From: Pyrus communis
Taxonomy: Eukaryota > Streptophyta > Magnoliopsida > Rosales > Rosaceae
Direction of reading: 5' to 3'
DNA length: 64,000 nucleotides
NCBI RefSeq assembly: GCF_963583255.1
Contig: NC_084806.1
Location: 18,208,317 to 18,272,316, forward strand
Part shown: piece after piece, positions 1-10,733 of the stretch
Numbering within the stretch: the stretch's first letter is position 1
Layout of the letters: each line of letters opens with the position of its first letter
Position numbers and translations under genes: made by a program
The notes under the pieces: model-generated
The model's input: only the letters and a program-made list of their open reading frames with translations
What the model was told of the DNA's origin: nothing
The model's database searches: none

Positions 1-438
1 TTTAGGACCCCCAACATCATTCGTACTCTGTTTCCGAATGGTTTAGTAAACTAATTTAACAATAATTCAATTCTAATTCCTTCTTAAACCAATTACATCT
101 CAATTCAATTTCTCCTCAATTTAATTCACCTCATTCTAATTAGGATCAGTAAACGAACCATAAATATATATTTGAGCTGCAGTGGTTCAGTTGTCAAATT
201 AATATTTGAATTCAAAACCATTAGGAAAATGATTATTTGGAATTGGTGTTTAGAGAGATTGCGTGGGGCATTTTGGGGAAAAGAGCAGACAACTTTATCT
301 GTTTTATAAAACTTTCATATGATGAACCTCATTGGCCCATTTTGTAGTGCAGGTTACAGATTTTGACAAACAGAAGTGACCCGACCTCTTCTGAATTGAA
401 TTACAATTGAATTTTATCTTCCGGAGAAAAGCAAAATT
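1..438. other. AT-rich intergenic stretch
   Basis: No coding region, RNA gene or delimited repeat recognised in either strand. Confidence 0.5.
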
Positions 439-648
439 AGTAAATTTTGTTGGGACCCTATAAAACGATTTCCAACATATTTTTTTATTTATAGTGGTGA
501 TTCTTTGATATCTCAGAGAAATATTTTTTCTTATAATTAATTTTTAATAGAGCTCGGAAATCGGAAGGGCTAAAGAAATTTTGACACATTACGAACATAA
601 TCCAATGCCATACGTTTTTTTTAAACTTTCAACTAATGAATTCTTTTA
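439..648 (+). repeat. Array-unit upstream segment, copy A
   Basis: This stretch is recognisably related to the segments starting near 21836 and 35035: 'gttggga/cccc..' start, 'ataaaa', 'tttccaa', then a 'ttatttata..tgattctttgat' block. Those two segments lie upstream of copies B and C of the SDE3-like gene. Its position upstream of copy A supports a shared duplicated unit. Divergence is higher here than between B and C. Confidence 0.55.
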
Positions 649-769
649 TTGAGCACGATTATCTTTATGATGCATGACTTCTTTTATTCAGCTCTGAATT
701 CTTTTATTGAGCAATCTCCAGCCTCCATAAAACCCTTATTTACTCCAAATAAACTAGTCCTATGTCCCT

Positions 770-1222
770 ATGATACATCTTATTTGTCTCCTAACCCTCC
801 ATCATCTTTGTTTAAACCTCATAAATCTTCTCTCAATACAATATCTCCGATTTCTCCTTATTCCTCAACTATCTACATCATCCTCTAACCTACCTCTGGC
901 ATCCTCCTCTGAGCCACCTTCCACATCTGCTTCAAAACCATGTCCATCATCCTCTACTGGACTTCCCATATGCTCCACTAAGCATCGTCCAATGTTTAAA
1001 TCGGTTCTATCCTGGGCCTCTTCAGATGTATTAGATCAAAAGGGGAAGAAAAGTTATGTGCGTGTCGAGAAGGATTCATTACCTATATTCGCAATTCCTA
1101 ATGATATGAAAGATTTGATCAAGAATGGCATTATGCCGAAGGTTCTAAACCAGCCTCTGACTCCCACCACATATAAGGATTACTTCACTACTGTCTTATA
1201 TGTTGAAGAGTTCTACTATAAG
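770..1222 (+). pseudogene. SDE3-like copy A, first coding exon remnant
   Basis: This is a 5'-truncated relative of the first coding exon of copies B and C. It lacks the Cys-rich start and most of the Ser/Pro-rich region, but keeps the exon end: the peptides KKSYVRVEKDSLPIFAIP and then a YKDYF-like stretch match the MOV10/SDE3 family just before its beta-barrel region. The exon ends at a good donor (AAG|gtattt, 1222/1223), at the same point as in B and C. Upstream of about 700 the homology to the start-codon region is lost, so no proper start exists. The rest of this copy lies at 8922-9484 and 16124-16690, split by transposons. Confidence 0.8.
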
Positions 1223-1535
1223 GTATTTTTCGTAATGCCTTTTTCCTCTTAACTTGTAATTTATGAAAACTATGACCGATATCTAAGAGTCTGTTTGGTA
1301 TTCTACTTGAATCCAACTTTTTAAATTCAAAAACAATTTTCAAGTTTTAGACCTTAAAAACTTGTTTGGTAGTACTCTTTTAAAAAACTAAACTCAAGAT
1401 TAACTCAAAAATATAGTATATTCTCTAAAAATGTAAAAAGTTAGTTTTTAGAGTTTTTAAACTTAAACTAACTCCTTTCTTTTCTCTCCCTCCTCCCCTC
1501 TCACTCCAAATCTATCTCTCTTTTCTTCTTTCTCT

Positions 1536-1571
<36 letters not shown>

Positions 1572-1631
1572 TTTTTCGTCTCTCCTCCAATCCACTATCT
1601 TCATTCTCTCGGTACTTTCTCTCACTCCTCT

Positions 1632-3435
1632 TGATAGGAGCATATTTATGCGACTTAGTTAGCTTGTTTTCTTGCATTTACATAGTTAGTTTCAATTTAT
1701 TATAGTGATTTAAGCTATTTTCGTGTGTTTGTAGGTTTAAATGACAAAGTTGGCAAGAAAGTGCAATTTGGAGCATTTTAGAGCAGTTTTGGGCTTGGAA
1801 TGGATAGCACAAGTATGGAGCAAGGTGGATGGACGAATTTGAAGTTCAAGAGAGGCTAGGAACATGCTACAAATCTAGAAGAATTAAATCAAAGACTTGG
1901 AAGATAAGGAATCAGCTAGAAACATGGAACATTATCCAAATTACCTTATCTTATCCAATCTTATCTTATCTTATCCTATCCTAATCTTTTGCTACCTTAA
2001 TTCTAGCTGCAAATAGGACTCCTTTTCACATTAAATTACCTAAATATCAAGTTCTAGAAGCCCTATTTTTGTGCCCTGAGTTTATTCCACATGTAACCCT
2101 TCTAAAAGTTCGAGAATCTGCCACAAGGACCATTCCTTGTTCTCCTTGGAATTTGATTGAAAGTGTCCTTGTTCTTTGGTGATTTAGAGTCCTAATTCCT
2201 CTCCTTTTTAGCCCAATTTTGTGCCTTCCCTTCACCCTATAAATACATGATGCTGCAACATTCATAAACCACCACCCTCTACCACAAATTCACATCACAC
2301 CATCCACCACACCTCAAGAGCCTAAAATTCAGAAAATCCCCATTGTGTCGCAGCAAGGAAGGAAGGAAGAGCCACCTAGAGTGTTTCTAGGTGTATTCTA
2401 TCTTTGTTTTCAATGTTTAAGTTTAATTATCTTTGTTTTGAGAACATGAGGAGCTAAACTTGTTTTAGCTAGAGGAGACTTTGAAACCATGATTATATTT
2501 GCAATATGAATTGATTACTTTCAGTTGTGATTTCATAAATTGTGAATGCAATTTACTTAACCGTTTGATTAAGAACTTATTCTTGCGTGTTGATTAAAAG
2601 GGCCCGCTTAGTTTGCATGCATGAATTTGATGCTAAAATATAAGGGAATTTCATCTAATCGTTATGAACTTATATTTATAAGTAGTGGAGGTTGCTAGTC
2701 ACAATTGTGTTAAGTAAATTCCTGGCAAGAGTATCATGCTTTTCATAGTTACAAAAGCCTTATCAATGCTTATGATTTTCACAAAGCTTAATGATCTTTG
2801 ATTGTATCTCTATTATGCTATTCATTTAGGGAACTATTGAAGAATAATTTGGTTGCCGATGCATATTCCATCCAATTCATTGAGTTAAGGAAAATCTGAG
2901 GGTTAATTAGTGATGTTCATGGTTAATCTGGGGTGTTGAGGTTCATGGTTTATTTGAAAAGCAACTGGAAATCAATTTGTATGCAAGTATGTCATGTGTG
3001 GAGAAGGACCCTCTAGCTGGCTTATCACCCATAATTTTCCCTAATTTCGTCCAATTTGTTTAGAGTCTTTAGATTCTGTTTGTTTTTATCTTAATTTCGT
3101 CAAAAATCCAATCCCCTTTACTTGGTTGTGTCTTTTAGTTAGAATCTGTCCAAATTTATGTTTTTAAGTGTTATGAGTCAAAGTTAAGTTAGAATTCGTC
3201 CAAATCACCCTTTAGAGTCTAGTTTGAGTCTATTTGATTGTTTTGTGCTGTTTTGAGTCTTTTTAATTTGTTTTGAGTCATATAAGTCTAGTTAAGTGTT
3301 TTTAAGTTTAGTTTTGTATTTTTAAGTCAGTTTAGAGTAGATTAGCATCCTTCTAATCCCTGGCCTAAAACGATCCCTACTTTCATATACTACAATCATA
3401 TGGTTTTAATTTGTGTGCTATCTTTTATCACATCA
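1632..3435 (+). repeat. LARD left LTR
   Basis: About 1.8 kb, TG...CA ends, closely matched along its whole length by 6835-8649. An open frame on the minus strand at 2047-2265 recurs in the other LTR and is judged incidental. The end contains a series of 'aagtctagttaagtgttttt' type short repeats (3180-3340). Confidence 0.9.
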
Positions 3436-3440
3436 AATTT

Positions 3441-3458
3441 TGGTGCCGTTGCCGGGGA
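3441..3458 (+). other. Primer-binding site (tRNA-Asp type)
   Basis: TGGTGCCGTTGCCGGGGA, 5 bases after the left LTR. It differs at one base from the complement of the 3' end of plant tRNA-Asp. This fixes the plus orientation of the element. Confidence 0.8.
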
Positions 3459-3557
3459 TTAGTAAAATTGCTAATCACTCTGTTTGTTTGTTTATTTTTT
3501 CTTTTGATATTTGATTTAGTTTTATTTCTTTGATTAAAGGTATTAGAGAAGCAAGAC

Positions 3558-4022
3558 ATGACAATTGCTAATCTTCAAGCTCAAATAGCGAATCTTAATT
3601 CTCAGTTGTCACAGTATGTCGAAGGGTCCACAATGCAAAGTGTCCCTACATTTGATTCTTCTTATAGGCAAGAACATCAAGCAAATCAATGTCCACAAAG
3701 AGGTTGGAAGAATGTCAATACCTGGGATTTTCACGATCATAATCAATCAGGGAACTATTTGTTTTCCAACATGTACAATTCAAATTGGAGTGATCATTCA
3801 AACTCTATGTGGTGGGAATCTCAACAAGTTCAACACGAAGGATATTGGCAGCCATATAAGGAGTTTTATTTAAGACCTATGCAGCCACCACAACCTCATA
3901 TACGATATGCCCAACCAAACTCAGGTTCGTCAATAGATTGTGCTCAAATTCTTGATGAATTAATTTCTTTGGTGCAGGGCTCACAAAATCAAACCAAGGA
4001 AGCTCAACAAGGAGAATATTAG
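3558..4022 (+). CDS. LARD ORF, residual Gag-like protein (154 aa)
   Basis: This ORF starts at an ATG about 100 bases past the primer-binding site. It opens with a short amphipathic stretch (MTIANLQAQIANLNSQLSQY) that could form a coiled coil, followed by a Gln/Asn/Trp-rich region. A second degenerate copy of the C-terminal 'QPYKEFY..QPPQP' pattern follows out of frame after the stop (4021-4110), suggesting internal duplication and decay. The position is that of gag, but no zinc knuckle or protease is present. Probably a remnant. Confidence 0.5.
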   Translation: MTIANLQAQIANLNSQLSQYVEGSTMQSVPTFDSSYRQEHQANQCPQRGWKNVNTWDFHDHNQSGNYLFSNMYNSNWSDHSNSMWWESQQVQHEGYWQPYKEFYLRPMQPPQPHIRYAQPNSGSSIDCAQILDELISLVQGSQNQTKEAQQGEY

Positions 4023-4442
4023 TAGCCATATGAGGAGTTCTATACAACGCCTATGTAGCCACCACAGCCTCTCCCACAACAATCCCAACCAAATTCAGGT
4101 TCGTCATTGGATTATGATAAAATTTTTCCAATACTAACTTCTTTGGCACATGAAGTATGAAATCAAACCAAGAAATTACAAAATCAAGCCCAAGTGATGA
4201 GCGAATTAAAGAATCAAATGGGAGAAATCGTGGAATTCATGGGGCAAATGCAAGAACAAAGTGAACTATCTGATTGAACTGTTGAAATTGCTGAAGCTAT
4301 CACCTTGGAAAGTGGCATGGAGGTTGGAGATGAACCCAAGACGTCCAAACCAAGCCAAAACATGGATGAACAACTGTTGCTCGATAAAGAAGAGGATAAC
4401 AAGGCCACGGCAAGGGAAGAACCACCCTTGCCGTAGCCCCAT

Positions 4443-4940
4443 ATGCCCTCTATGCCATCCACTACAACCAAGGTAAGCCCAAATTCAATTCGTCTTATCC
4501 CCCTTCCACCAAATGTCCCTATTCCTTGCAGGATCATGCAATCCAAGGAAGAAAAGGGTGAGAAAGGCATCTTTGAAACCTTTCCAAAGAATCAAGAGCA
4601 AGAAGTGGCTGGGGAATGTCTAGAATTCATCAAAGATGATATACTTGAGACAACAATTCCCAAAGAAGTTGGATTTTATGACACAGGACAAGTCATAACT
4701 CTCAAAACACCAAATCTGGTTGAATTTTCTAGTCCTACAACTTTTGAAGGGGTGTTTATTCTTGAGTTCATGTTGGAGCACACAAGTAAGCCACCTTCTC
4801 GAATTTCAATTTTGCTTTATACTAATATGTTGTTAATGATTCAGGCACCCACTCTAGAATTTAAACCATTACTGGATCATTTCAAGTATCACCTCCCATT
4901 CAAAGATCAATTCCATGCCATGGGACCTAGGGGAGCATAA
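4443..4940 (+). CDS. LARD internal ORF of unknown function (165 aa)
   Basis: Open frame in the middle of the element, with an acidic/Lys stretch (about residues 37-55) and a hydrophobic C-terminal half. No known domain recognised. It is followed by 'cttcttgggaggcaaccca' (4980-4998), a phrase that recurs in plant Gypsy-derived elements downstream of the gag region. It may be a relic of a former polyprotein; function unknown. Confidence 0.35.
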   Translation: MPSMPSTTTKVSPNSIRLIPLPPNVPIPCRIMQSKEEKGEKGIFETFPKNQEQEVAGECLEFIKDDILETTIPKEVGFYDTGQVITLKTPNLVEFSSPTTFEGVFILEFMLEHTSKPPSRISILLYTNMLLMIQAPTLEFKPLLDHFKYHLPFKDQFHAMGPRGA

Positions 4941-6822
4941 AAGGAGGTATCGTTCAACTGGAAGATGTTAAAGCAAGCGCTTCTTGGGAGGCAACCCATG
5001 CGTTCAAATAAAGAAAACCTAGGAATCTCCGGCTCCATAACCAGATTTGCTTTCCTAAACCATGCTCTTTATTGCTTTTACTTTGCCATGATTGTCATGA
5101 TTGTTAGTTGTGTTGTTTGATTGTTTGCATGTGAGTCTTTGTTTGAAACATTGAGGACAATGTTTGGTTTAAGTGTTGGGGGGTGGGGGGTGTAAATGAA
5201 GTGTTTTTCATGAAAATTCGTTGGATTTTATCACCTATCACTTCTAAAGTTGTTACTCACTGTTTTAAGTGTTTTTAGTGTGTTTTGAAGTGTTTTTATG
5301 TGTCTTAAATAGAAAATCCGAAAATTTGAAAAAAAAATCGAAAAAGAGTTTTGAAAAACCCAAAAAGAGTCGTTTTTGTGTGTTTGTTTGTGTCTTAGGG
5401 TATCTTCCAACACAATGATGAGGATTTGGTTTTTAATTGCATGACTGTTAAGGAAAGTGACAAACTTGGATGGAAGTTTGATATGCTCTTTGGTTTATGC
5501 TTAGTTGTAGTTGTCATTTACGAATTCACATGTAATCACAAAAAGAAAAAAAATCAGTTTTTGTAACATGCTTAAATGAAGAAACTTAAACTAACACTAC
5601 AACCCTGAGAGACTTGAGCCTGAACTTTATTGGGAGAGTTATTAATCTTGATGATTTTGTTTTCTAAAGTCGTTGCATGATCTCATTATTCTTTGCTTGG
5701 TTTCTACTTAGAATGGGTTTCATCACTATAGTTCTAAATACTAGAACTCATGCCCATTTCATTCAAAGCATGATATTGATTGCATAACATACAATAAGAT
5801 GAAGTTGTTTTAGTTAAACCAGAGCCAAAAAGCCTTACCCTATGCATATGTATTGTAGGTTTAACCCCTTTGAGCCTTAGTTAGCCTTTTTTCTTTGTTA
5901 ACCACATTATCCTTACCTAGCCTAGAATAGGATTATCTATACCCTTGTTCTTAAAGAATAGTGGAGCATGACTTAGAGGGAATTCCTTTTGATCTACAAT
6001 TTGTAGAAAAACAAATGTGGGGAAAGGATTTTTCATTGGAATTCTATGAAGGAGTATGTTTTGTGTGCCAAAGAAGAAGAATAGGGCACAGGAAGAAAAA
6101 AAGGTGAAAAAGAAAAAAAGAAGAAGAAAAAGTTGAGAAAAGAAAGAAAAAGAGTTGAGAAATAAGTGAGAATGAACTCGCAAGTATTGGTTGTTGAAGA
6201 AAGGATCCAAAAGTTTCTAAGTGTTTATTTCATTACTTTGCTTACTATTGCTTTAAGAACTTTTGTTTATCCTCACCTTTCTTTGTTAGCCAATACCTTA
6301 GCCCTGTTACAACCCTTTGACATCAATCTTGATTGTTATGTGTTTCAATATGTGGAGTTTAAAATTTGTAAGAGCATATGGTATCCCTGGTTCTCACGTC
6401 TAAGTAGTGGCATTCCATTCTTGAGATCATATATATACATGTTAATAATTCCAGAAAGTGTCTTCTTTGATTATACATATGTGAGTATTAGTCTACATGT
6501 TTACATCAATCTTCTCACATATACTTAGTGTAGGGAGTGTAGTTAGAAAATCTGTGTGAAAATAGAGAGTATATCCGGTGAGGAATTGAGGAAATCTCTA
6601 AGGCATGTTACTAAATTCAAAATGTTGTTTTAATTGATTAAATGCGAGCTAGTGAGTGGTGACTATGGTTAAGTATATGCTAAAGGGTAGAGATAGCTAA
6701 AATCTGTGGGAGTAGTGATTTTTAACATGTCATGTTGCATTGGAAATCCCTAAGGTAAATGTTGGAAGGTCTAGATTATGTTTTGTTTGTTTTGTTTTGC
6801 TCGGGGACTAGCAAAAGCTAAG
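4941..6822 (+). other. LARD internal non-coding region
   Basis: Nearly 1.9 kb with no pol domain in any frame. It contains a G-run (5179-5191) and a purine-rich stretch (6070-6160). The short open frames here lack recognisable motifs. Confidence 0.6.
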
Positions 6823-6834
6823 TGTGGGGGAATT
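6823..6834 (+). other. LARD polypurine tract
   Basis: GTGTGGGGGAATT-like purine run directly before the right LTR; expected plus-strand priming site. Confidence 0.75.
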
Positions 6835-8649
6835 TGGTAGGAGCATATTTATGAGACTTAGTTAGCTTGTTTTCTTGCATTTACATAGTTAGTTTCAATT
6901 TATTATAGTGATTTAAGCTATTTTCGTGTGTTTGTAGGTTTAAATGACAAAGTTGGTAAGAAAGTGCAATTTGGAGCATTTTAGAGCAGTTTTGGGCTTG
7001 GAATGGATAGCACAAGTATGAAGCAAGGTGGATGGACGAATTTGAAGTTCAAGAAAGGCTAGGAACATGCTACAAATCTAGAAGAATTAAATCAAAGACT
7101 TGGAAGATAAGGAATCAGCTAGAAACATGGAACATTATCCAAATTACCTTATCTTATCCAAACCTTATCCAATCTTATCTTATCTTATCCTATCCTAATC
7201 TTTTGCTACCTTAATTCTATCTACAAATAGGACTCCTTTTCACATTAAATCACCTAAATATTAGGCTCTAGAAGCCCTATTTTCGTGCCCTGAGTTTATT
7301 CCACATGTAACCTTTTTAGAAGTTCTAGAATTTGCCACAAGGACCATCCCTTGTCCTCCTTGGAATCTGATTGAAAGTGTCCTTATTCTTTGATGATTTA
7401 GAGTCCTAATTCCTCTCCTTTTCAGCCCAATTTCGTGCCTTCCCTTCACCCTATAAATACATGATGCCGCAACACTCATAAACCACCACCCTCTACCACA
7501 AATTCACACCACACCATCCACCACACCTCAAGAGCCTAAAATTCAAAAAATCCCCATTATGCCGTAGCAAGGAAGGAAGGAAGAGCCACCTAGAGTGTTT
7601 CTAGGTGTATTCTATCATTGTTTTCAATGTTTAAGTTTAATTATATTTGTTTTGCGAACATGAGGAGCTAAACTTGTTTTAGCTAGAGGAGACTTTGAAA
7701 CCATAATTATATTTGCAATATGAATTGATTACTTTCAATTGTGATTTCATAAATTGTGAATGCAATTTACTTAACTGTTTGATTAAGAACTTATTCTTGT
7801 GTGTTGATTAAGAAGGCCTGCTTAGTTTGCATGCATGAATTTGATTCTAAAATGTAAGGGAATTTCACCTAATCGTTATGAACTTATATTTATAAGTAGT
7901 GGAGGTTGCTAGTCATAATCGTGTTAAGTAAATTCCTGGCAAGAGTATCATGCTTTTCATAGTTACGAATGCCTTGTCAATGCGTATGATTTTCACAAAG
8001 CTTAATGATCTTTGATTGTATCTCTATTATGCTGTTCATGTAGGGAACTATTGAAGAATAATTTGGCTCCGATGCGTATTCCATCTAATTCAATGAGTTA
8101 AGGAAAATTTAAGGGTTAATTAGTGCTGTTCACGGTTAATCTGGGGTGTTGAGATTCATGGTTTATTGGAAAAGCAATTGGAAATCAATTTGTATGCAAG
8201 TGTGTCATGTGTGAAGAAGGACCCTCTAGCTAGCTTATCACCCATAGTTTTCCCTAATTTCGTCCAATGTGTTTAAAGTCTTTAGATTCTGTTTGTTTTT
8301 ATCTTAATTTCGTCAAAAATCCAATCCCCTTTACTTGGTTGTGTCTTTTAGTTAGAATCTGTCCAAATTTATGTTTTTAAGTGTTATGAGTCAAAGTTAA
8401 GTTAGAATTCGTCCAAATCACCCTTTAGAGTCTAGTTTGAGTCCATTTGATTGTTTTGTGCTGTTTTGAGTCTTTTTAGTTTGTTTTGAGTCATGTAAGT
8501 CTAGTTAAGTGTTTTTAAGTTTAGTTTTGTGTTTTTAAGTCATTTTAGAGTAGATTAGCATCCCTTCTAATCCCCGGCCTAAAACGATCCCTACTTTCAT
8601 ATACTACAATCATAGGGTTTTAATTTGTTTGCTATCTTTTATCACATCA
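6835..8649 (+). repeat. LARD right LTR
   Basis: Second copy of the 1.8-kb LTR, ending TTATCACATCA immediately before the right arm of the host MITE. Compared with the left LTR it has an extra 'aaacctt'-type duplication near 7160 and scattered base changes. Confidence 0.9.
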
Positions 8650-8921
8650 CATCTTCCTTGCTATCTAGTCCGATCCTCTCTCTTCATTCTCTTTCCTTCA
8701 ATCATCTCTTACTTTATTTCCTCCTCTCTCCTCTTTCTCCCTCTCCTATGATCCCCTCTTTTTAGATCTCTTTGTCTAGTTTAAGTCGTAAGATTTAAAA
8801 AATTTAAATCGCAAACCAATCAAGTTTTTGAGTTTTAAAGAAAATTGTTTTCAAAAAATGTTCTTAAAAAATGTTTTAAGAAATGATAAGAAATTTCAAT
8901 TGGATACCAAATAGGCCCTAA

Positions 8922-9484
8922 CCTTTTACTTAAGAAAATTTTGAAAGATATGAGGGGTACTATCTTCTTATAAAGTCTCGTTAAGTTGTGCTCATAGTAT
9001 TATTGTTGTCATTGGTTGGTCTTACGAATTATAGATCATAGGGTGTTATGATAGATACAACTTTAACATTGTTAATTTTTTATATGCTTTGCATCCTTGC
9101 AATGAAGTAAAATTCATGCTTTTCTTTGAAACAGAAATGGCCTCATTTCGATTTGGAGAATGTCATTGTGGAGTTGCACCAAATAACAATTTAAAAAAAC
9201 CAGACAGGGAAGAGAAAACCTTTTTAGCATTTGATATGGCCTATTTTCCTGCGAATCACCCATTTCTTTTGTCGAGGGACTTGGTCTATGTACGACCATT
9301 AGGGACAAACGGTGACCTTGACTAGTTTCGTTGACAAAAATACTACTGTTATAGTTACTGGTGAAACAAGAAACCGTTCGCCTTCGGTTTGAGCTGACAT
9401 CGAAAGTAAAAAAGGACTAAAGATTTCACTATTTGAAAGACTTTCCAATCCAGTGCCATGTTGTGTAGAAGCCTCCGTTCAGTG
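8922..9484 (+). pseudogene. SDE3-like copy A, second exon fused to motif III region by deletion
   Basis: After the MITE the intron of copy A resumes. The second exon starts after 'gaaacag' (about 9134) with a KWPHFDLEN-type match to copy B, then hits an in-frame TAA near 9190. At about 9310 the sequence jumps from the end of exon 2 straight to the part of exon 3 encoding the 'LTSF.DKNTTVIVTGE' peptide, so about 0.9 kb has been deleted. A further stop (tttgag) follows. A Copia element interrupts at 9484. Confidence 0.85.
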
Positions 9485-9868
9485 TGTTGGATTTGGCATT
9501 AAATCAACAAACCTAAACTAAAAAGGATTAGGATATCTTAGACGTAAGATATTTGGATTTGTGTTTCCTAGTTGGTTTGGGATTTGGTTTTAGTATAGGA
9601 TTTGGTTTCCTATATTCTAGGGATTTTGTGTAAACCTATGACATATATTAATATAAATAGATGGATGTGGGATAGAGTTTTGTGTGTGAAAGTTGTGAGA
9701 AGCATAAGTTTGTATACTTGAGAACACTTTGTGTTTGTGAGTTATCTTGTATTTGTTGGTAATCAATAAAGCTTCCATTGTTAGAGAGGTACTCTTATAT
9801 TGGAGGAACTCTGAAATCGTTGTGTTTTGTTTATTACTTTATTGTTTATTGGTTTAGTTTATAACAAG

Positions 9869-9880
9869 TGGTATCCGAGC
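9869..9880 (+). other. Copia primer-binding site
   Basis: TGGTATCCGAGC, two bases after the left LTR. It is one base from the usual TGGTATCAGAGC site for initiator tRNA-Met. The matching polypurine tract AGGTGGAGAT is at 15731-15740. Confidence 0.7.
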
Positions 9881-9919
9881 TTAGGTTATTACATGGGTTG
9901 TGACTATCAAGCAATTACG

Positions 9920-10703
9920 ATGACTGGTGATTCTACCAGTGGTGATGATGTTGAAGAAAAGTCTGGCACTAGTCAAACCAAGACGAAGGTTTAGAGTGAT
10001 AGGTTTGAAATTGAGAAATTGGATAGAACAAACAACTTTGCTATATGGCAATGTGAGGTTTGAGATATCTTGATACAACAAGGTTTGGTTATTGTGTCAG
10101 GAGACATGCCGTTTTCGATGAAAAAAAGAAGAATGGGAAAGATTGAATGCTCATGCATGTTCTACAATTCGGCTATGCTTAGGAAATCAACAGAAGTATG
10201 ATGTGATGAACATAACTTCTACGAAGGAATTGTGGGCTGCATTGGAGACAAAATATATAAAGAAGAGTGCAGAGAATCGACTGCATCTCAAGAGCAAGTT
10301 GTATAGGTTCCAATACAAAGAGGGCACGAATATGATTGGCCATCTAGAAGAGTTTAACAAGCTTCTAGCTGAACTGGCAAATCTTGAAGAGATAATCAAA
10401 GATGAAGACAAGGCCTTGATCCTGATGAACTCATTGCCTGAATCCTATGAGCCTTTCGTGACTACTTGGATTTATGGCAAGGAGATACTTAAGTATGGTG
10501 AAATCTCAAGTGCTCTTATGAATCATGAGGTGAGACACCTTGACAGGCAAGAAAGTAATAACTCTGAAGCTTTGATGGTGAGAGGGAGATCGAAAGAAAA
10601 GAAAGGTTCGTACAAGAAAAATAGTAGGTCTTATACTAGAGAAGTCTCAAAGAATAGGAAATTTTTGGACAAAGATGAATGTGCTTTTTGTAATGAAAAA
10701 TGA
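9920..10703 (+). pseudogene. Copia Gag region (UBN2-type), broken
   Basis: A short ATG-initiated N-terminal piece ends in a TAG near 9991. The main open part is 10143-10703. It matches plant Copia Gag: LWAALETKY, then 'L..LKSKLYRFQY', an acidic 'LLAELANLEE' helix, and 'LNSLPESYEPFV'. A zinc knuckle begins (CAFCNEK) but a TGA stops the frame before the His-Cys half (CX2CX4HX4C), so the nucleocapsid is truncated. Confidence 0.85.
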
Positions 10704-10733
10704 CACTGGAAAAATGATGACTCAGAAACAAAT

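Larger units (their letters stand above)
1632..8649 (+). mobile_element. LARD: large non-autonomous LTR retrotransposon
   Basis: Two long terminal repeats (1632-3435 and 6835-8649) starting TG(A/G)TAGGAGCA and ending TTATCACATCA enclose about 3.4 kb. A primer-binding site matching the 3' end of tRNA-Asp follows the left LTR, and a polypurine tract precedes the right one. The flanks CCTCT/CATCT fit a 5-bp TSD with one mutation. No protease, integrase, reverse transcriptase or RNase H is visible inside, only two short ORFs, so it must have been moved by enzymes of a related, probably Ty3/Gypsy, element. The LTRs differ by scattered substitutions and small indels, so it is not recent. Confidence 0.85.
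1287..8918. mobile_element. Tourist-like (PIF/Harbinger) MITE split by a LARD
   Basis: The outer ends are imperfect inverted repeats: GAGTCTGTTTGGTATTC at the left and, on the opposite strand, GGGCCTATTTGGTATCC at the right. They are flanked by a 3-bp duplication TAA (1284-1286 and 8919-8921). The uninterrupted intron of copy B reads 'atctaacctttt' at the same site, which gives the empty site and fixes the boundaries. The original MITE is only the two arms, 1287-1631 and 8650-8918 (about 610 bp, pyrimidine-rich core). The remainder is an LTR element inserted into it. Confidence 0.85.

Noticed and set aside
2047..2265. 72-codon minus-strand frame, repeated at 7261-7479
   Set aside because: Both copies lie in the LARD LTRs. 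Conservation follows from LTR duplication; no domain and no codon bias.
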